A stretch of DNA of 64,000 bases from an uncultured Aquimarina sp. (GTDB lineage: Bacteria > Bacteroidota > Bacteroidia > Flavobacteriales > Flavobacteriaceae), in contig NZ_CANMED010000007.1 in the NCBI RefSeq assembly GCF_947496855.1, positions 310,001 through 374,000 on the forward strand. Reading direction: 5' to 3'. Every line of letters begins with the position of its first letter. Within the stretch, counting starts at the first letter, position 1. The notes below the pieces were generated by a model. The model was not told the DNA's origin. It saw only the letters and a list, made by a program, of their open reading frames with translations, and made no database searches. Of the stretch, positions 7,859 to 18,170 are shown piece by piece. The position numbers and the translations under genes were made by a program.

Positions 7859-9448
7859 ATGAAAACCATTAAAAAATTATTCCCCTTCATAATGTTATTA
7901 CTTTTTGTAGTAATTTATTATAGCTGTAACGAAGAAGACCTTAACATCTCAAATCCAAATAATGTAGCAGAACCTGCATTTTTTCAGTCTGAGAATGACT
8001 TTAGACTAGCCGTAAATGGCATGTACCATTCAATAACTGCGGTACTATTTTGGGGGCGGGTTATTCACACAGGTGCTATGCTACGATCAGACGCCTACAA
8101 TGTAATCCCATTCCAACAAAATACAACTATGTCTACGTTAGAAGGACAGCCCGGTATTTCCAGATGGGCAGTAGACCTTTATCCTCAACTATATCAATCT
8201 ATAGCTAGAGCTAATAGAATTATTGAAGAAGATACAGAAAACGGAGTACTATCCGGAGAGGTTCAAAACGAAATTTTAGGGCAAGCACATTTTCAACGTG
8301 CATTCTGTAATTGGTATTTACTTAACCTGTTTGGAACTGCTCCACTTGTTATGCAAACACCCGATACGCAAAACCCAGAAGAATTTTTTCCTTTTAACGC
8401 AACACCGACAATGTTTAATGAGGCAATTATTGCAGATCTTACAGAAGCAGTAAATAGACTCCCACAATCTTGGGGGCCTAATGATTTAGGACGTCCTACT
8501 AGAGGAGCTGCACTCGCTTTACGTGGGAAAACCTACCTATATATGGAAGATTGGCCAAATGCAATTACAGATTTTACAGAAGTAACTACACTAGGATATT
8601 CTTTACTTCCTTCAGGTAGTTATAGAGATAATTTTTCATCTAACTCTTCTTTAGAAAATAATTCAGAATCTGTATATGAACTTCAATATGTAGGACAAGA
8701 TAATTTTGTTTGGGGAGCAGATTCACCACTTACAGGATCTCAATCCAATTGGTATATTGATTATTCTCCTCCGCATATAAGTTTAGATCAAGGACATGTT
8801 ATAAACCCACATATTCTTCAAGTTTTTGAAGATAATGGAGATACTGTAAGAAGAAATACAACCATTGCCTTTGATTATCCTGGAGCAACTGGATATGGAG
8901 GCGCTCCATTTGTAGAAGATTTTGCTCCAAGTATTGAAGTTGCCGAGAACCTAGGAGTTCCAGCTATATTCTCTAGAAAATACGCAGGTTTAGATGAAGG
9001 TTTATCAAGCGCAGAAATTCCTGGTTTTGGACATACGTTGGGAACGAACTGGAGAATCATTAGATATGCTGATGTATTATTAATGTTAGCCGAAGCTCTT
9101 AATGAAGATGGTGCCACGGCAAATGCCATTCCCTTTATCAATCAGGTTAGAGAACGTGCGCAGATTTCACTATTGCCCAACACATTATCCAAAGAAGAAA
9201 CAGAACAAGCTATTATAGATGAACGGGTCATGGAATTGACTGGCGAAGGGCATCGCTTTTTCGATTTAGTACGTTGGGAATTAGCGGATGATATATTAGG
9301 CCCTAGTTCTACCGTAGCAGGAGGTCGTCATCCTAAATCTCTGGCAGGACCAGCAGCTGTATTTACTACCGGACAAGATGAATTTTTATGGATTCCTTTA
9401 CCAGAATTACAAGCCAACCCTAACTTAAACCAGAATGATGGATACTAA
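7859..9448 (+). CDS. SusD/RagB-family nutrient-binding outer membrane lipoprotein (locus 1)
   Basis: 529 residues. The lipoprotein signal ends near VVIYYSC (Cys at about residue 22). SusD hallmarks follow: NVAEPAFFQSENDFRLAVNGMY, the TPR-like helices (LGQAHFQRAFCNWYLLNLFG), RGAALALRGKTYLYMEDW, the C-terminal RYADVLLMLAEALNE, VMELTGEGHRFFDLVRW and LWIPLPELQANPNLNQN. It acts as the surface lid and ligand binder of the SusC channel encoded immediately upstream. A strong hairpin follows the stop codon. Confidence 0.97.
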   Translation: MKTIKKLFPFIMLLLFVVIYYSCNEEDLNISNPNNVAEPAFFQSENDFRLAVNGMYHSITAVLFWGRVIHTGAMLRSDAYNVIPFQQNTTMSTLEGQPGISRWAVDLYPQLYQSIARANRIIEEDTENGVLSGEVQNEILGQAHFQRAFCNWYLLNLFGTAPLVMQTPDTQNPEEFFPFNATPTMFNEAIIADLTEAVNRLPQSWGPNDLGRPTRGAALALRGKTYLYMEDWPNAITDFTEVTTLGYSLLPSGSYRDNFSSNSSLENNSESVYELQYVGQDNFVWGADSPLTGSQSNWYIDYSPPHISLDQGHVINPHILQVFEDNGDTVRRNTTIAFDYPGATGYGGAPFVEDFAPSIEVAENLGVPAIFSRKYAGLDEGLSSAEIPGFGHTLGTNWRIIRYADVLLMLAEALNEDGATANAIPFINQVRERAQISLLPNTLSKEETEQAIIDERVMELTGEGHRFFDLVRWELADDILGPSSTVAGGRHPKSLAGPAAVFTTGQDEFLWIPLPELQANPNLNQNDGY

Positions 9449-9502
9449 ATTATAATATTAGTAATTGTTTGATTGTAGTAATGTTTTTATTGTTTTAGTC
9501 AG

Positions 9503-9536
9503 CCAAGCAAACCTTCCCTTGGGTTTGCTTGGTTTT
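9503..9536 (+). terminator. Hairpin with T tail between susD and the FG-GAP gene (locus 1)
   Basis: CCAAGCAAACC (9503-9513) pairs perfectly with GGTTTGCTTGG (9522-9532) and is followed by TTTT. It has the form of a rho-independent terminator or attenuator. It lies inside what looks like one operon, so partial read-through is the likely role. The TTG start given in the ORF track for the next gene (9529) falls inside this stem. Confidence 0.65.
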
Positions 9537-9555
9537 GAAAATTAACACCATCTTT

Positions 9556-12500
9556 TTGAAAAAATATATAATTCATATTGTACTTGTTCTGTTTCTTTTG
9601 GGATGCAAAAAACAGCCGTCCGAAGATTTTCTATTTACTCTTGTTCCGTCTTCACATAGCACTGTAGTTTTTCAAAATACAATTATTGAAAACGATTCTA
9701 TCAATGTTATTGATTTTCAATATTGTTATAATGGTGGAGGTGTTGGCATCGGTGATTTTAATAATGATAATTTACCAGATATTGTTTTTACTGCAAATCA
9801 AGCATCCAGTAAGCTTTACTTAAACCTTGGAGACCTGAAGTTTAAAGATATATCAGTAGAGTCACATTTTAAAACAAGTTCATGGATTACCGGAGTAAGT
9901 ATTGTGGACATAAACGCAGATGGATTAGATGATATTTATCTTAATGTAGGTGGAGCTAACTGTAATAATGATTGCAACAATTTATTGTTCATAAACCAAG
10001 GATTAAACAAAAAAGGCACCCCCTATTTTAAAGAGCAAGCCTCGATCTATGGTTTAGATGATGGAAACTACAGCCAACAAACTGTTTTTTTTGACTATGA
10101 TACTGATGGCGACCTAGATGCTTATATTGTTCATAATGGAAATACAAAAAGAGATAGAAACACTCCTATCCCTAAGAAATACCAACCTAAACATTTATCA
10201 GATTATTTATTAGAAAACAAAACTAAAGAAGATAAAAATCAAATATACTTTACCAACGTATCCGATAGTTTAGGAATCACTCATAAAGGATTTGGTCTTG
10301 GTGTTGCTATCAATGATTTTAATGATGATAATTTACCAGATATCTATATTAGTAATGATTTTATAACTAATGATCTTTTGTACCTAAACAAAGGGACTGA
10401 TACTATTGGAATGCATCTTGGGTTTGATGAAATAAATCAACAAATTTTATCAAAACAAACCTACAATGCGATGGGGGTAGACGTAGCAGATATTAACAAT
10501 GATTTATTACCTGATATTATGGTTGTAGATATGCTCCCTAATGATTATGAACGGCAAAAGAAAATGTTAGTTTCTAATAATTATGATCGATACTTATTGG
10601 CACAAAGAAACGGATATACACCTCAATATATTCATAATACGTTGCAGGTACATAATGGTTTTATCAATGACAAAATAATACCTGCCTCAGAAATTGGATT
10701 TGCTTCGGGTATTGCTAGCACAGATTGGAGTTGGGCTCCACTTATAGCAGATTATGACAACGATGGAAATAAAGATCTTTACATCACTAACGGTTATGTA
10801 AAAGATATTACCGATTTGGATTTCATCAATTACTCGGAACAAAACAACATCTTTGGGACCCCAGAAGCTCGAAAAGATAAATTTAAGACCTTAGTCAAAA
10901 AACTTCCGGGAATTCATCTTGCCAATGTGATGTATCAAAATAACGGTAAAACTCAATTTACTGATGTTTCTTCTCAATGGATCAGGAATCAAAAATCATA
11001 CTCTAATGGTTCTGCTTATGCAGACTTAGACTTGGATGGAGATTTGGATTTAGTTATAAATAATATTAACAGCCCGGCATCGATTTTAGAAAATCACACT
11101 TCAGAAAAAGGTAAAAAATTTTTGAGAGTACAGCTAGAAGGAACTTACAAAAACAAAAACGGAATTGGAGCAAAAATTACTTTGTGGGAAAATGCAAACA
11201 AACAAACACAATATCAATCTACAGTTAGAGGGTATTTATCATCTGTAGAACCGATTATTCATTTTGGTATTCACTCAGAAAAAATTGACTCATTACAAGT
11301 AATATGGCCAGATGGAAACGTTAGTTACAAAAAAGATATTCCATCAAATCAAGTTTTAACTATTTCTCATCAAAATTCTTATCACAATAAGTCTAGAAAA
11401 GAAACGGATCTAATATTTCAAAAAGATAAAACCACCTTTTCATACATACATACAGAAAATTATTTAAATGATTATTTACAACAATCATTACTAAGTCATC
11501 AATTTAATGCTCTAGGTCCTTGTATCATAAAAGGAAATATTGATAATCAAAAAGGCGATGAGATCTTTATTGGAGGTAGTAAAAATGTTCCAGGTACTCT
11601 TTTTGCGGAAGACAAAAATGGAATTTATAAACCTATTCAAAAATTAGATACCAAATATGAAGATACCGCTTCATTGTTTATTGACATTGATCACGATGGA
11701 GATAACGATTTATATATTGGAAGCGGAGGAAGTGATGCAGGAAATAATGAAGAATTATTAAAAGACAGAATATTTATTAACAATGGCAAAGGGCATTTTT
11801 CTATGTCGCATGACAAAGTTCTTTCCAAAATTAAAACAAATACAACTTGTGTTGTTGCAAATGATGTAGATAATAATGGATTCCAAAATATTTTTATCGG
11901 TGGGGGTGTTCTGCCAGGTAAGTACCCGCTTCATACACCTAGCTATATACTTACTAATCAAAAAGGTAATCTATCAATAAATAATAAAATTTCTTTCTCT
12001 AAACCCGGTATCGTAACTGATGCGAGCTGGGCAGACATTAATAATGATAAAACAAAAGAACTAATCGTAGTTGGACAGTGGATGCCTATCTCCATCTATA
12101 ATATCAACAAAGACAAAGCAAAAGAAATCCCTATACAATGGCTAGATACAGAAGGAAAAAAAATAAAAATGTCTGGTTGGTGGAACAGTATAACGCTCGC
12201 GGATTTCGATAATGACGGTGATCAGGACATACTAGCAGGTAATCAAGGAACTAATGGATTTATACAACCAAGGTTTGATCAAGCTGTATATGTTTACACA
12301 GAGGATTTTGATCATAATGGAAGTATCGATCCTGTTTTAGCTCAGTATTTCGAAACTACTGATGGCCTATCTCTTAAACCTATACATACTCGAGATGACA
12401 TTATGAAACAATTGGTAAGTTTAAAAAAACGATACCCTACATACAATGAATTTGCTAAAGTCAACTTTCAAGAATTATTAAATATCAATGATTTAGACAA

Positions 12501-12915
12501 AGAAACTCTTAGTGCTCATATATTTCAATCAATTTACGCAGAGAATATAGGAGACAACATTTTTAAAGTGCATTATTTACCTCAAGTTTGTCAACGATCT
12601 CCTATCAATGATTTTCTTATCCAAGACATTGATCAAGATGGTTTTAAAGATGTTCTAATCGTAGGCAATAATTATTCTGCAGAAGCCAATTACGGCAGAC
12701 ATGATGCTATGGTAGGAATCTACTTAAAAGGATCAAAAAAAGGTTTTATTCCAATAGAAAATAATAAAAGTGGTTTTTTGATAACAAAACAATCCAATCA
12801 TATCATTTCTGTCCAAAAGAGAAATAAAGAAAATTTAGTTTTTGCCACGCAAAACAATGACAGCATAGTTGTACATCGTATAATTAAAAAAAGAAATGTT
12901 TTAGCAAAAGACTGA
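9556..12915 (+). CDS. Large FG-GAP/VCBS-repeat lipoprotein with ASPIC/UnbV domain (locus 1)
   Basis: The track starts at a TTG at 9529, but that codon lies inside a terminator stem. I prefer TTG at 9556, which gives MKKYIIHIVLVLFLLGCKKQ, a clean lipoprotein signal with lipobox LLGC and about 1119 residues. The first half carries beta-propeller repeats with Ca-binding DxDxDGDxD-type loops (IGDFNNDNLPDIVF, VDINADGLDDIYL, FDYDTDGDLDAY). An ASPIC/UnbV module at about 519-585 ends in VIWPDGNV. A second FG-GAP set with a conserved tail follows (DFDHNGSIDPV, TYNEFAKVNFQELL, IDQDGFKDVLIVGNN). Such proteins commonly accompany SusCD pairs in Bacteroidota. Their role, possibly surface glycan capture, is unproven. 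The GH36 gene follows after 32 bases. Confidence 0.9.
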   Translation: MKKYIIHIVLVLFLLGCKKQPSEDFLFTLVPSSHSTVVFQNTIIENDSINVIDFQYCYNGGGVGIGDFNNDNLPDIVFTANQASSKLYLNLGDLKFKDISVESHFKTSSWITGVSIVDINADGLDDIYLNVGGANCNNDCNNLLFINQGLNKKGTPYFKEQASIYGLDDGNYSQQTVFFDYDTDGDLDAYIVHNGNTKRDRNTPIPKKYQPKHLSDYLLENKTKEDKNQIYFTNVSDSLGITHKGFGLGVAINDFNDDNLPDIYISNDFITNDLLYLNKGTDTIGMHLGFDEINQQILSKQTYNAMGVDVADINNDLLPDIMVVDMLPNDYERQKKMLVSNNYDRYLLAQRNGYTPQYIHNTLQVHNGFINDKIIPASEIGFASGIASTDWSWAPLIADYDNDGNKDLYITNGYVKDITDLDFINYSEQNNIFGTPEARKDKFKTLVKKLPGIHLANVMYQNNGKTQFTDVSSQWIRNQKSYSNGSAYADLDLDGDLDLVINNINSPASILENHTSEKGKKFLRVQLEGTYKNKNGIGAKITLWENANKQTQYQSTVRGYLSSVEPIIHFGIHSEKIDSLQVIWPDGNVSYKKDIPSNQVLTISHQNSYHNKSRKETDLIFQKDKTTFSYIHTENYLNDYLQQSLLSHQFNALGPCIIKGNIDNQKGDEIFIGGSKNVPGTLFAEDKNGIYKPIQKLDTKYEDTASLFIDIDHDGDNDLYIGSGGSDAGNNEELLKDRIFINNGKGHFSMSHDKVLSKIKTNTTCVVANDVDNNGFQNIFIGGGVLPGKYPLHTPSYILTNQKGNLSINNKISFSKPGIVTDASWADINNDKTKELIVVGQWMPISIYNINKDKAKEIPIQWLDTEGKKIKMSGWWNSITLADFDNDGDQDILAGNQGTNGFIQPRFDQAVYVYTEDFDHNGSIDPVLAQYFETTDGLSLKPIHTRDDIMKQLVSLKKRYPTYNEFAKVNFQELLNINDLDKETLSAHIFQSIYAENIGDNIFKVHYLPQVCQRSPINDFLIQDIDQDGFKDVLIVGNNYSAEANYGRHDAMVGIYLKGSKKGFIPIENNKSGFLITKQSNHIISVQKRNKENLVFATQNNDSIVVHRIIKKRNVLAKD

Positions 12916-12947
12916 TTTTACAAAACATCAAAGAATAAAAAAAACAC

Positions 12948-14714
12948 ATGAAAGAAGTCATTACTCATAATATAGAGATAATACAGGAGTCCAAAGATTT
13001 TCAAGTTCATATAACCTTACTTGAAGAACAACATGGAGTAACTATATATAATATTAATTTTTCATCTGAAACTAAATTTCAACCACAAAAAGTGACTTTT
13101 AAATGGAAAATCCCTGTTGTTAATGTAAAAGGTGTCTGGAAACCTACAACAGATTTTGCAAAAAGAATCATGGATGATTGGGAATTGGATCATATGGAAT
13201 CAAGAATTTCTGTAGATTCCCCTGTAATTTCTTTATTTGGTCATGATGACAGTAACATCATTACATTTGCCTGTTCTGATGCTATTAATACTAAAAAATT
13301 GAATGCATTATATAGAGAAGAAGATAATTGTATTTATTGTCATATTTCATTTTTCACAGAAAGACATCACGCAATTACAGATTATAACGCACAACTAAGA
13401 ATTGATCAAAGTAACCAACCTTTTTCGGAGTCTTTAAAAAATGTAGGGAAATGGTGGGAGAGTTTTGAAAGTCTCACTCCGGCAATTGTTCCTGATTTAG
13501 CAAAAGTTCCTGTATATTCTACCTGGTATCAATTTCATCAAAAACTAGATATAGAAAATCTTATTGAAGAATGTAGAATTGCTTCCACATTAGGATACGA
13601 GTTAATAATAATCGATGATGGATGGCAAACCAATGATGAAAACAGAGGTTATGATTATACAGGTGATTGGTATCCCGAGAGGATTCCTGAAATGAAAAAT
13701 TTTGTCAACAAAATCCATACTACAGGAATGAAATTAGCTTTATGGTATTCTGTTCCTTTCTGTGGGAAGAAATCAAAAGCGTATAAAAAATTTAAAGGTA
13801 AATTCCTTACAGAAGAACATCGTTGGGCTCCTGTATTTGATCCCAGGTATCCTGAAGTAAGAGAATATCTGATAAGCTTATATGTAAATGCATTAAAAAC
13901 TTGGAGAATTGACGGTTTCAAACTGGATTTCATCGACGAATTTAAAGTATACCCTAGTACCAAACTAACTAAAGAAGAAGGAAGGGACTACTCCTCTGTA
14001 AATCTAGCAGTAGATCGATTAATGACAGACATAATGAGTTCATTACATGCCATTAATCCAGAGGTTGTTATCGAATTTCGTCAAAAATATACAGGTCCTG
14101 CCATGCGCAAATATGGTAATATGTTTAGAGCATTTGACTGCCCTGGTGATTCTGTAATGAATAGAGTGCGGATTACTGATATCAAGATCCTTTGTGGCGA
14201 AACTGCTGTGCACAGTGATATGTTTACTTATCATACAGAAGAACCTTTAGAAATAAAAGCATTGCAATTAGTGAATACCTTATTTGGAGTCCCACAACTT
14301 TCTATTTTACTTCAAAAAGCAACATCAGAAGAATTATCAATGATCCATTTTTATACACATTATTGGAGAAATCATTCCGATGTTTTCTTAAAAGGAAAAT
14401 TTATCCCACAAAAACCTTTAGCAAATTATCCAGTACTTAAATCTTCTTTAGAGGACCATACAATTATTGGGTTATTTGACAATTATATTATTGATTTTCA
14501 GGAAGAAACGAACAGAGTTGATATCATTAATGGTCAGTTAAACACCAAAATCGTACTGAGTAGTGATAAAAATTATGGAGCCTATCATTGTGTGATCTAT
14601 GATTGTACTGGAAAAAAAATAAATGAATGCAATTTAATGGTTCTCATAGGAGTCGTTCAAATAAAAGCACCTGTTTGCGGATTAATTATATTAGAAAAAA
14701 ACGCCGAAACTTGA
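12948..14714 (+). CDS. GH36-type (clan GH-D) alpha-galactosidase, cytoplasmic
   Basis: 588 residues with no signal peptide, so probably cytoplasmic. An N-terminal beta-sandwich (1-~180) is followed by a TIM barrel starting VPVYSTWYQFHQ with the clan motif LIIIDDGWQ. The predicted nucleophile is Asp327 in DGFKLDFID (KxD motif), and the acid/base lies in FDCPGDSVMNR (Asp397 or Asp401). Clan GH-D members include alpha-galactosidases, alpha-N-acetylgalactosaminidases and raffinose/stachyose-type transferases; alpha-galactosidase is the best general call. It sits between the FG-GAP lipoprotein and the glycerol kinase/dehydrogenase fusion. An intracellular galactosidase needs an imported intact galactoside, and the symporter gene downstream could supply it. 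Confidence 0.85.
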   Translation: MKEVITHNIEIIQESKDFQVHITLLEEQHGVTIYNINFSSETKFQPQKVTFKWKIPVVNVKGVWKPTTDFAKRIMDDWELDHMESRISVDSPVISLFGHDDSNIITFACSDAINTKKLNALYREEDNCIYCHISFFTERHHAITDYNAQLRIDQSNQPFSESLKNVGKWWESFESLTPAIVPDLAKVPVYSTWYQFHQKLDIENLIEECRIASTLGYELIIIDDGWQTNDENRGYDYTGDWYPERIPEMKNFVNKIHTTGMKLALWYSVPFCGKKSKAYKKFKGKFLTEEHRWAPVFDPRYPEVREYLISLYVNALKTWRIDGFKLDFIDEFKVYPSTKLTKEEGRDYSSVNLAVDRLMTDIMSSLHAINPEVVIEFRQKYTGPAMRKYGNMFRAFDCPGDSVMNRVRITDIKILCGETAVHSDMFTYHTEEPLEIKALQLVNTLFGVPQLSILLQKATSEELSMIHFYTHYWRNHSDVFLKGKFIPQKPLANYPVLKSSLEDHTIIGLFDNYIIDFQEETNRVDIINGQLNTKIVLSSDKNYGAYHCVIYDCTGKKINECNLMVLIGVVQIKAPVCGLIILEKNAET

Positions 14715-14937
14715 AGCTTATTATTTAAAAAGTGTGTAAAAATGATCATACTCAATATAAAAAATAATACAACCGATTACATTTTTTTTAATTAGCAATT
14801 ATCTTTTTCATTGCTTAAATAATTTAGATATTTATAATCAATTGATTAATATTTTAAAATTTATGCTATTTTTTAAGATACCTATAGAAAATCAATAATT
14901 AAATAAAATATATAGAAATAAAGTCAAACATCCTCTG
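14715..14937 (+). other. Intergenic region between galactosidase and glpK-glpD fusion
   Basis: 223 AT-rich bases with no ORF worth keeping. I find no exact TANNTTTG box and no clear hairpin. It may hold a secondary promoter, but I cannot point to one. Confidence 0.3.
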
Positions 14938-17900
14938 ATGAATAAAAAATATATTATTGCTTTTGACCAAGGAACCACAAGTACCAGAGCCATCATTTTT
15001 GACAATAAAGGTACTATTTGTGGAATTGCTCAAAAAGAATTGACCCAATATTACCCTAAATCAGGATGGGTAGAACATGATCCTATTGAAATTTTCAGAC
15101 ATCAACAAGAAGTCTTTGAAGAAGTATTAGACATATCCAAAATAAGTATAGATAAAATTGCAGGTATAGGCATCACCAATCAAAGGGAAACTACTGTAGT
15201 TTGGGATAAAACAACGGGAGAGCCTATTTATAACGCTATTGTATGGTTAGATAAAAGAACATCCAGGATTTGTAAAAACCTAAAGGCTATTGGTCTTGAA
15301 GATTATGTTACCAAAAACACGGGATTAGTAATAGATTCTTATTTTTCTGGAACAAAACTAAAATGGATTCTGGATAATGTAGAGGGTGCAAGAGAAAAAG
15401 CAGAAAACGGAGATCTGTTATTTGGCACCGTCGATACCTGGTTAATCTGGAAATTCACAAATGGTACTAGCCATGTTACCGATCATTCCAACGCTTCCAG
15501 AACCATGTTGTACAATATTATACAATTGAAATGGGATGACACGATGTTAACAGCATTGAATATTCCAAAGGACATGCTCCCTAAAGTTCAATATTCTTCA
15601 TCCGATTTTGGAAGTATTTCTTATCAAGGAAAAGAAGTTCCGATATATGGTGTTGCTGGAGATCAGCAAGCTTCGTTATTTGGTCAAGGAGGTTATAAAT
15701 CCGGAATCGCTAAAAACACCTATGGAACTGGTTGTTTTTTATTATTAAATACGGGGAAAAAAGCCTATCAATCTAATAATGGTTTACTGACCACCTTGTG
15801 CTGTAGTCTTCCGGAAGATAATATAAAATATGCCTTAGAAGGTAGCGTTTTTGTAGGAGGTGCTTCTGTACAATGGCTCCGTGATAAATTACAAGTAATC
15901 ACAAAAGCTTCGGAAACCGAAGAAATCTGCAAATCTACTCCGTCTTCAGAAGGCTTATACGTAGTCCCTGCATTTGCGGGTTTAGGAGCTCCTTATTGGG
16001 ACATGAGTGCTAAAGGTGCTATTTATGGATTAACACTGGATTCAGGGAAAAATGAGATTATAAAAGCCACCGTAGATGCCTTAGCTTATCAAACTCGTGA
16101 TGTATTAGACGCAATGATAGAAGATAGTGGCAAACTCATGAAAGAACTTAAAGTAGATGGCGGAGCATCTGCTAATAACTATTTAATGCAATTTCAGGCC
16201 GACATTCTAAATGTAGAAGTAGATCGACCTGCAATGTTAGAAGTAACGGCACTTGGTGCTGCATTCCTGGCAGGAATAAAAGCTGGGGTTTGGACAAAAA
16301 AGGATATTTCAAAAATTAGAATTGTAGATACCAAGTTTAAACCCCAGATTACAGAGCATGAGCGAAACAGAAAATACAGTGGATGGAAAGAAGCAGTAGA
16401 ACGCACTAAATCTTCTAATGCCAAAATGCTCTCTACTAAAGAGGAAGGTCCAATTCGATTTTCTATTCTTGATCGGCACATACAATTGCAAAAAGCTCAG
16501 ACAACTAAATATGACATCATTATTATTGGCGGAGGAGTCACCGGGGCAGGAATTGCTTTGGATGCTGCTTCTAGAGGATTAAAAGTATGTTTAGTAGAGA
16601 AAAACGATTTTGCTTCTGGAACCAGTAACAAATCTACAAAACTCATTCATGGTGGATTGCGATATCTTAAACAAATGGAAATCGCACTTGTAAAAGAATC
16701 TGGAAGTGAGCGCGCTACTGTTCATAAACTTGCCCCACATTTGGTAGTGCCAGAAAAGATGTTGTTACCATTGATAGAAGGAGGAACTTATGGAAAAATG
16801 ATGACCGCCATAGGATTAAAAGTATATGATTTTTTGGCAAATGTAGAAGGAGATGACAAACGAAAAATGCTTAGCATAGAAGATACAATTGCAAAGGAAC
16901 CGTTATTAAATAAAAACAAACTTACGGGAGGAGGTTATTATGCAGAGTATCGAACTGATGATGCGAGACTTACTGTAGAACTTTTGAAAAAAGCAGCTTC
17001 TTATGGAGCCAATATCATCAATTATTGTGAAATGACGACTTTTAATTACGATGATGAAGGAAAGATTAAAAGCTTAGAATGTCTAGATCATAATTCACAA
17101 AAAAGATTTATTATCAAAGCAAGAAATTACGTTTCAGCAGCAGGTCCTTGGGTAGATTTATTACGAGAAAAGGATCATTCTATGAATAACAAACACTTGC
17201 ACCTTACTAAAGGAGTGCATATTGTTTTTTCTAGAGAACAGTTTCCACTTACCCAATCTGTATACTTCGATGTACCAGATGGAAGAATGATTTTTGCTAT
17301 CCCTAGAGGCAGAGCAACGTACGTTGGAACTACGGATACCAACTACAAAGCCAACCTAAATCGTGTGGTAGCTACACAAGAAGATGCTCAATACTTATTA
17401 GATGCAGTAAATAATATGTTTCCAACCGTAAAACTTACTGAAGAAGACATAGAATCCAATTGGGCCGGACTAAGGCCACTCATTCACGAAGATGGTAAAG
17501 ACCCTTCAGAATTATCTAGAAAGGATGAAATCTTTGTTTCTAAAACAGGATTAATTTCGATTGCCGGAGGAAAACTTACTGGATATCGAAAAATGGCGCA
17601 ACGTGTAATTGATACTGTTCTGAAAACAATGAGTTCTAAGAAAAGGGAACAGTTTTCAAAATCGTTTACTCAAAACATACCTCTTACCAGTGACCCCCTT
17701 AAAGATACAGAGGAAGTAGAGAAGTATCTTCTGAAAATTAATCAACAGCTAAAAGAACTAAACGTACAGGATGAATATTATGGATGGTATCTAGCCACCA
17801 CATATGGCAAACAAGCCAATACTATTATCGATAAAGTAAGTTATTTTTTAAATGATTCTATCGAAGAAAAATTAATACGATCCGAAGTATGGTATGGCGT

Positions 17901-18117
17901 GCATCATGAGATGATTAATGGATTGGCTGATTTTTTTGTAAGACGAACCGGAAGATTATATTTTGGGATCGATAGTGTCCGTCAATATCGATCTATGGTG
18001 CAAGAAGATCTTATAAAGTATTTAAGATGGGATGAACAACGTCTGGAAAACGAAAATAAATATCTCGATTTATTACTACAAGATGCATCGACATATTATG
18101 AGCATGAAGTTACTTAA
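14938..18117 (+). CDS. Bifunctional glycerol kinase/glycerol-3-phosphate dehydrogenase (GlpK-GlpD fusion)
   Basis: One uninterrupted ORF of 1059 residues. Residues 1-~500 are a full-length FGGY glycerol kinase: [70 protein letters not shown], ending near [10 protein letters not shown]. After a linker of about 20 residues ([17 protein letters not shown]), residues ~510-1059 are a full-length FAD-dependent Glp[25 protein letters not shown] from residue 525, [54 protein letters not shown] and the C-terminal DAO_C helical part. The product would convert glycerol through sn-glycerol-3-phosphate to dihydroxyacetone phosphate, the second step at the inner membrane with electrons to quinone. GlpK and GlpD are normally separate proteins. 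Its place after an alpha-galactosidase implies a glycerol-containing galactoside. Confidence 0.95.
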   Translation: MNKKYIIAFDQGTTSTRAIIFDNKGTICGIAQKELTQYYPKSGWVEHDPIEIFRHQQEVFEEVLDISKISIDKIAGIGITNQRETTVVWDKTTGEPIYNAIVWLDKRTSRICKNLKAIGLEDYVTKNTGLVIDSYFSGTKLKWILDNVEGAREKAENGDLLFGTVDTWLIWKFTNGTSHVTDHSNASRTMLYNIIQLKWDDTMLTALNIPKDMLPKVQYSSSDFGSISYQGKEVPIYGVAGDQQASLFGQGGYKSGIAKNTYGTGCFLLLNTGKKAYQSNNGLLTTLCCSLPEDNIKYALEGSVFVGGASVQWLRDKLQVITKASETEEICKSTPSSEGLYVVPAFAGLGAPYWDMSAKGAIYGLTLDSGKNEIIKATVDALAYQTRDVLDAMIEDSGKLMKELKVDGGASANNYLMQFQADILNVEVDRPAMLEVTALGAAFLAGIKAGVWTKKDISKIRIVDTKFKPQITEHERNRKYSGWKEAVERTKSSNAKMLSTKEEGPIRFSILDRHIQLQKAQTTKYDIIIIGGGVTGAGIALDAASRGLKVCLVEKNDFASGTSNKSTKLIHGGLRYLKQMEIALVKESGSERATVHKLAPHLVVPEKMLLPLIEGGTYGKMMTAIGLKVYDFLANVEGDDKRKMLSIEDTIAKEPLLNKNKLTGGGYYAEYRTDDARLTVELLKKAASYGANIINYCEMTTFNYDDEGKIKSLECLDHNSQKRFIIKARNYVSAAGPWVDLLREKDHSMNNKHLHLTKGVHIVFSREQFPLTQSVYFDVPDGRMIFAIPRGRATYVGTTDTNYKANLNRVVATQEDAQYLLDAVNNMFPTVKLTEEDIESNWAGLRPLIHEDGKDPSELSRKDEIFVSKTGLISIAGGKLTGYRKMAQRVIDTVLKTMSSKKREQFSKSFTQNIPLTSDPLKDTEEVEKYLLKINQQLKELNVQDEYYGWYLATTYGKQANTIIDKVSYFLNDSIEEKLIRSEVWYGVHHEMINGLADFFVRRTGRLYFGIDSVRQYRSMVQEDLIKYLRWDEQRLENENKYLDLLLQDASTYYEHEVT

Positions 18118-18170
18118 AATTAAAATAGTAAATCGCAAGATTTTCTAAATTCATTTAATACATAACACAA

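Noticed and set aside
9529-9555. TTG start and first nine codons of the FG-GAP ORF in the track
   Set aside because: The codons lie in a terminator stem and T tail; a later TTG gives a proper lipoprotein signal.
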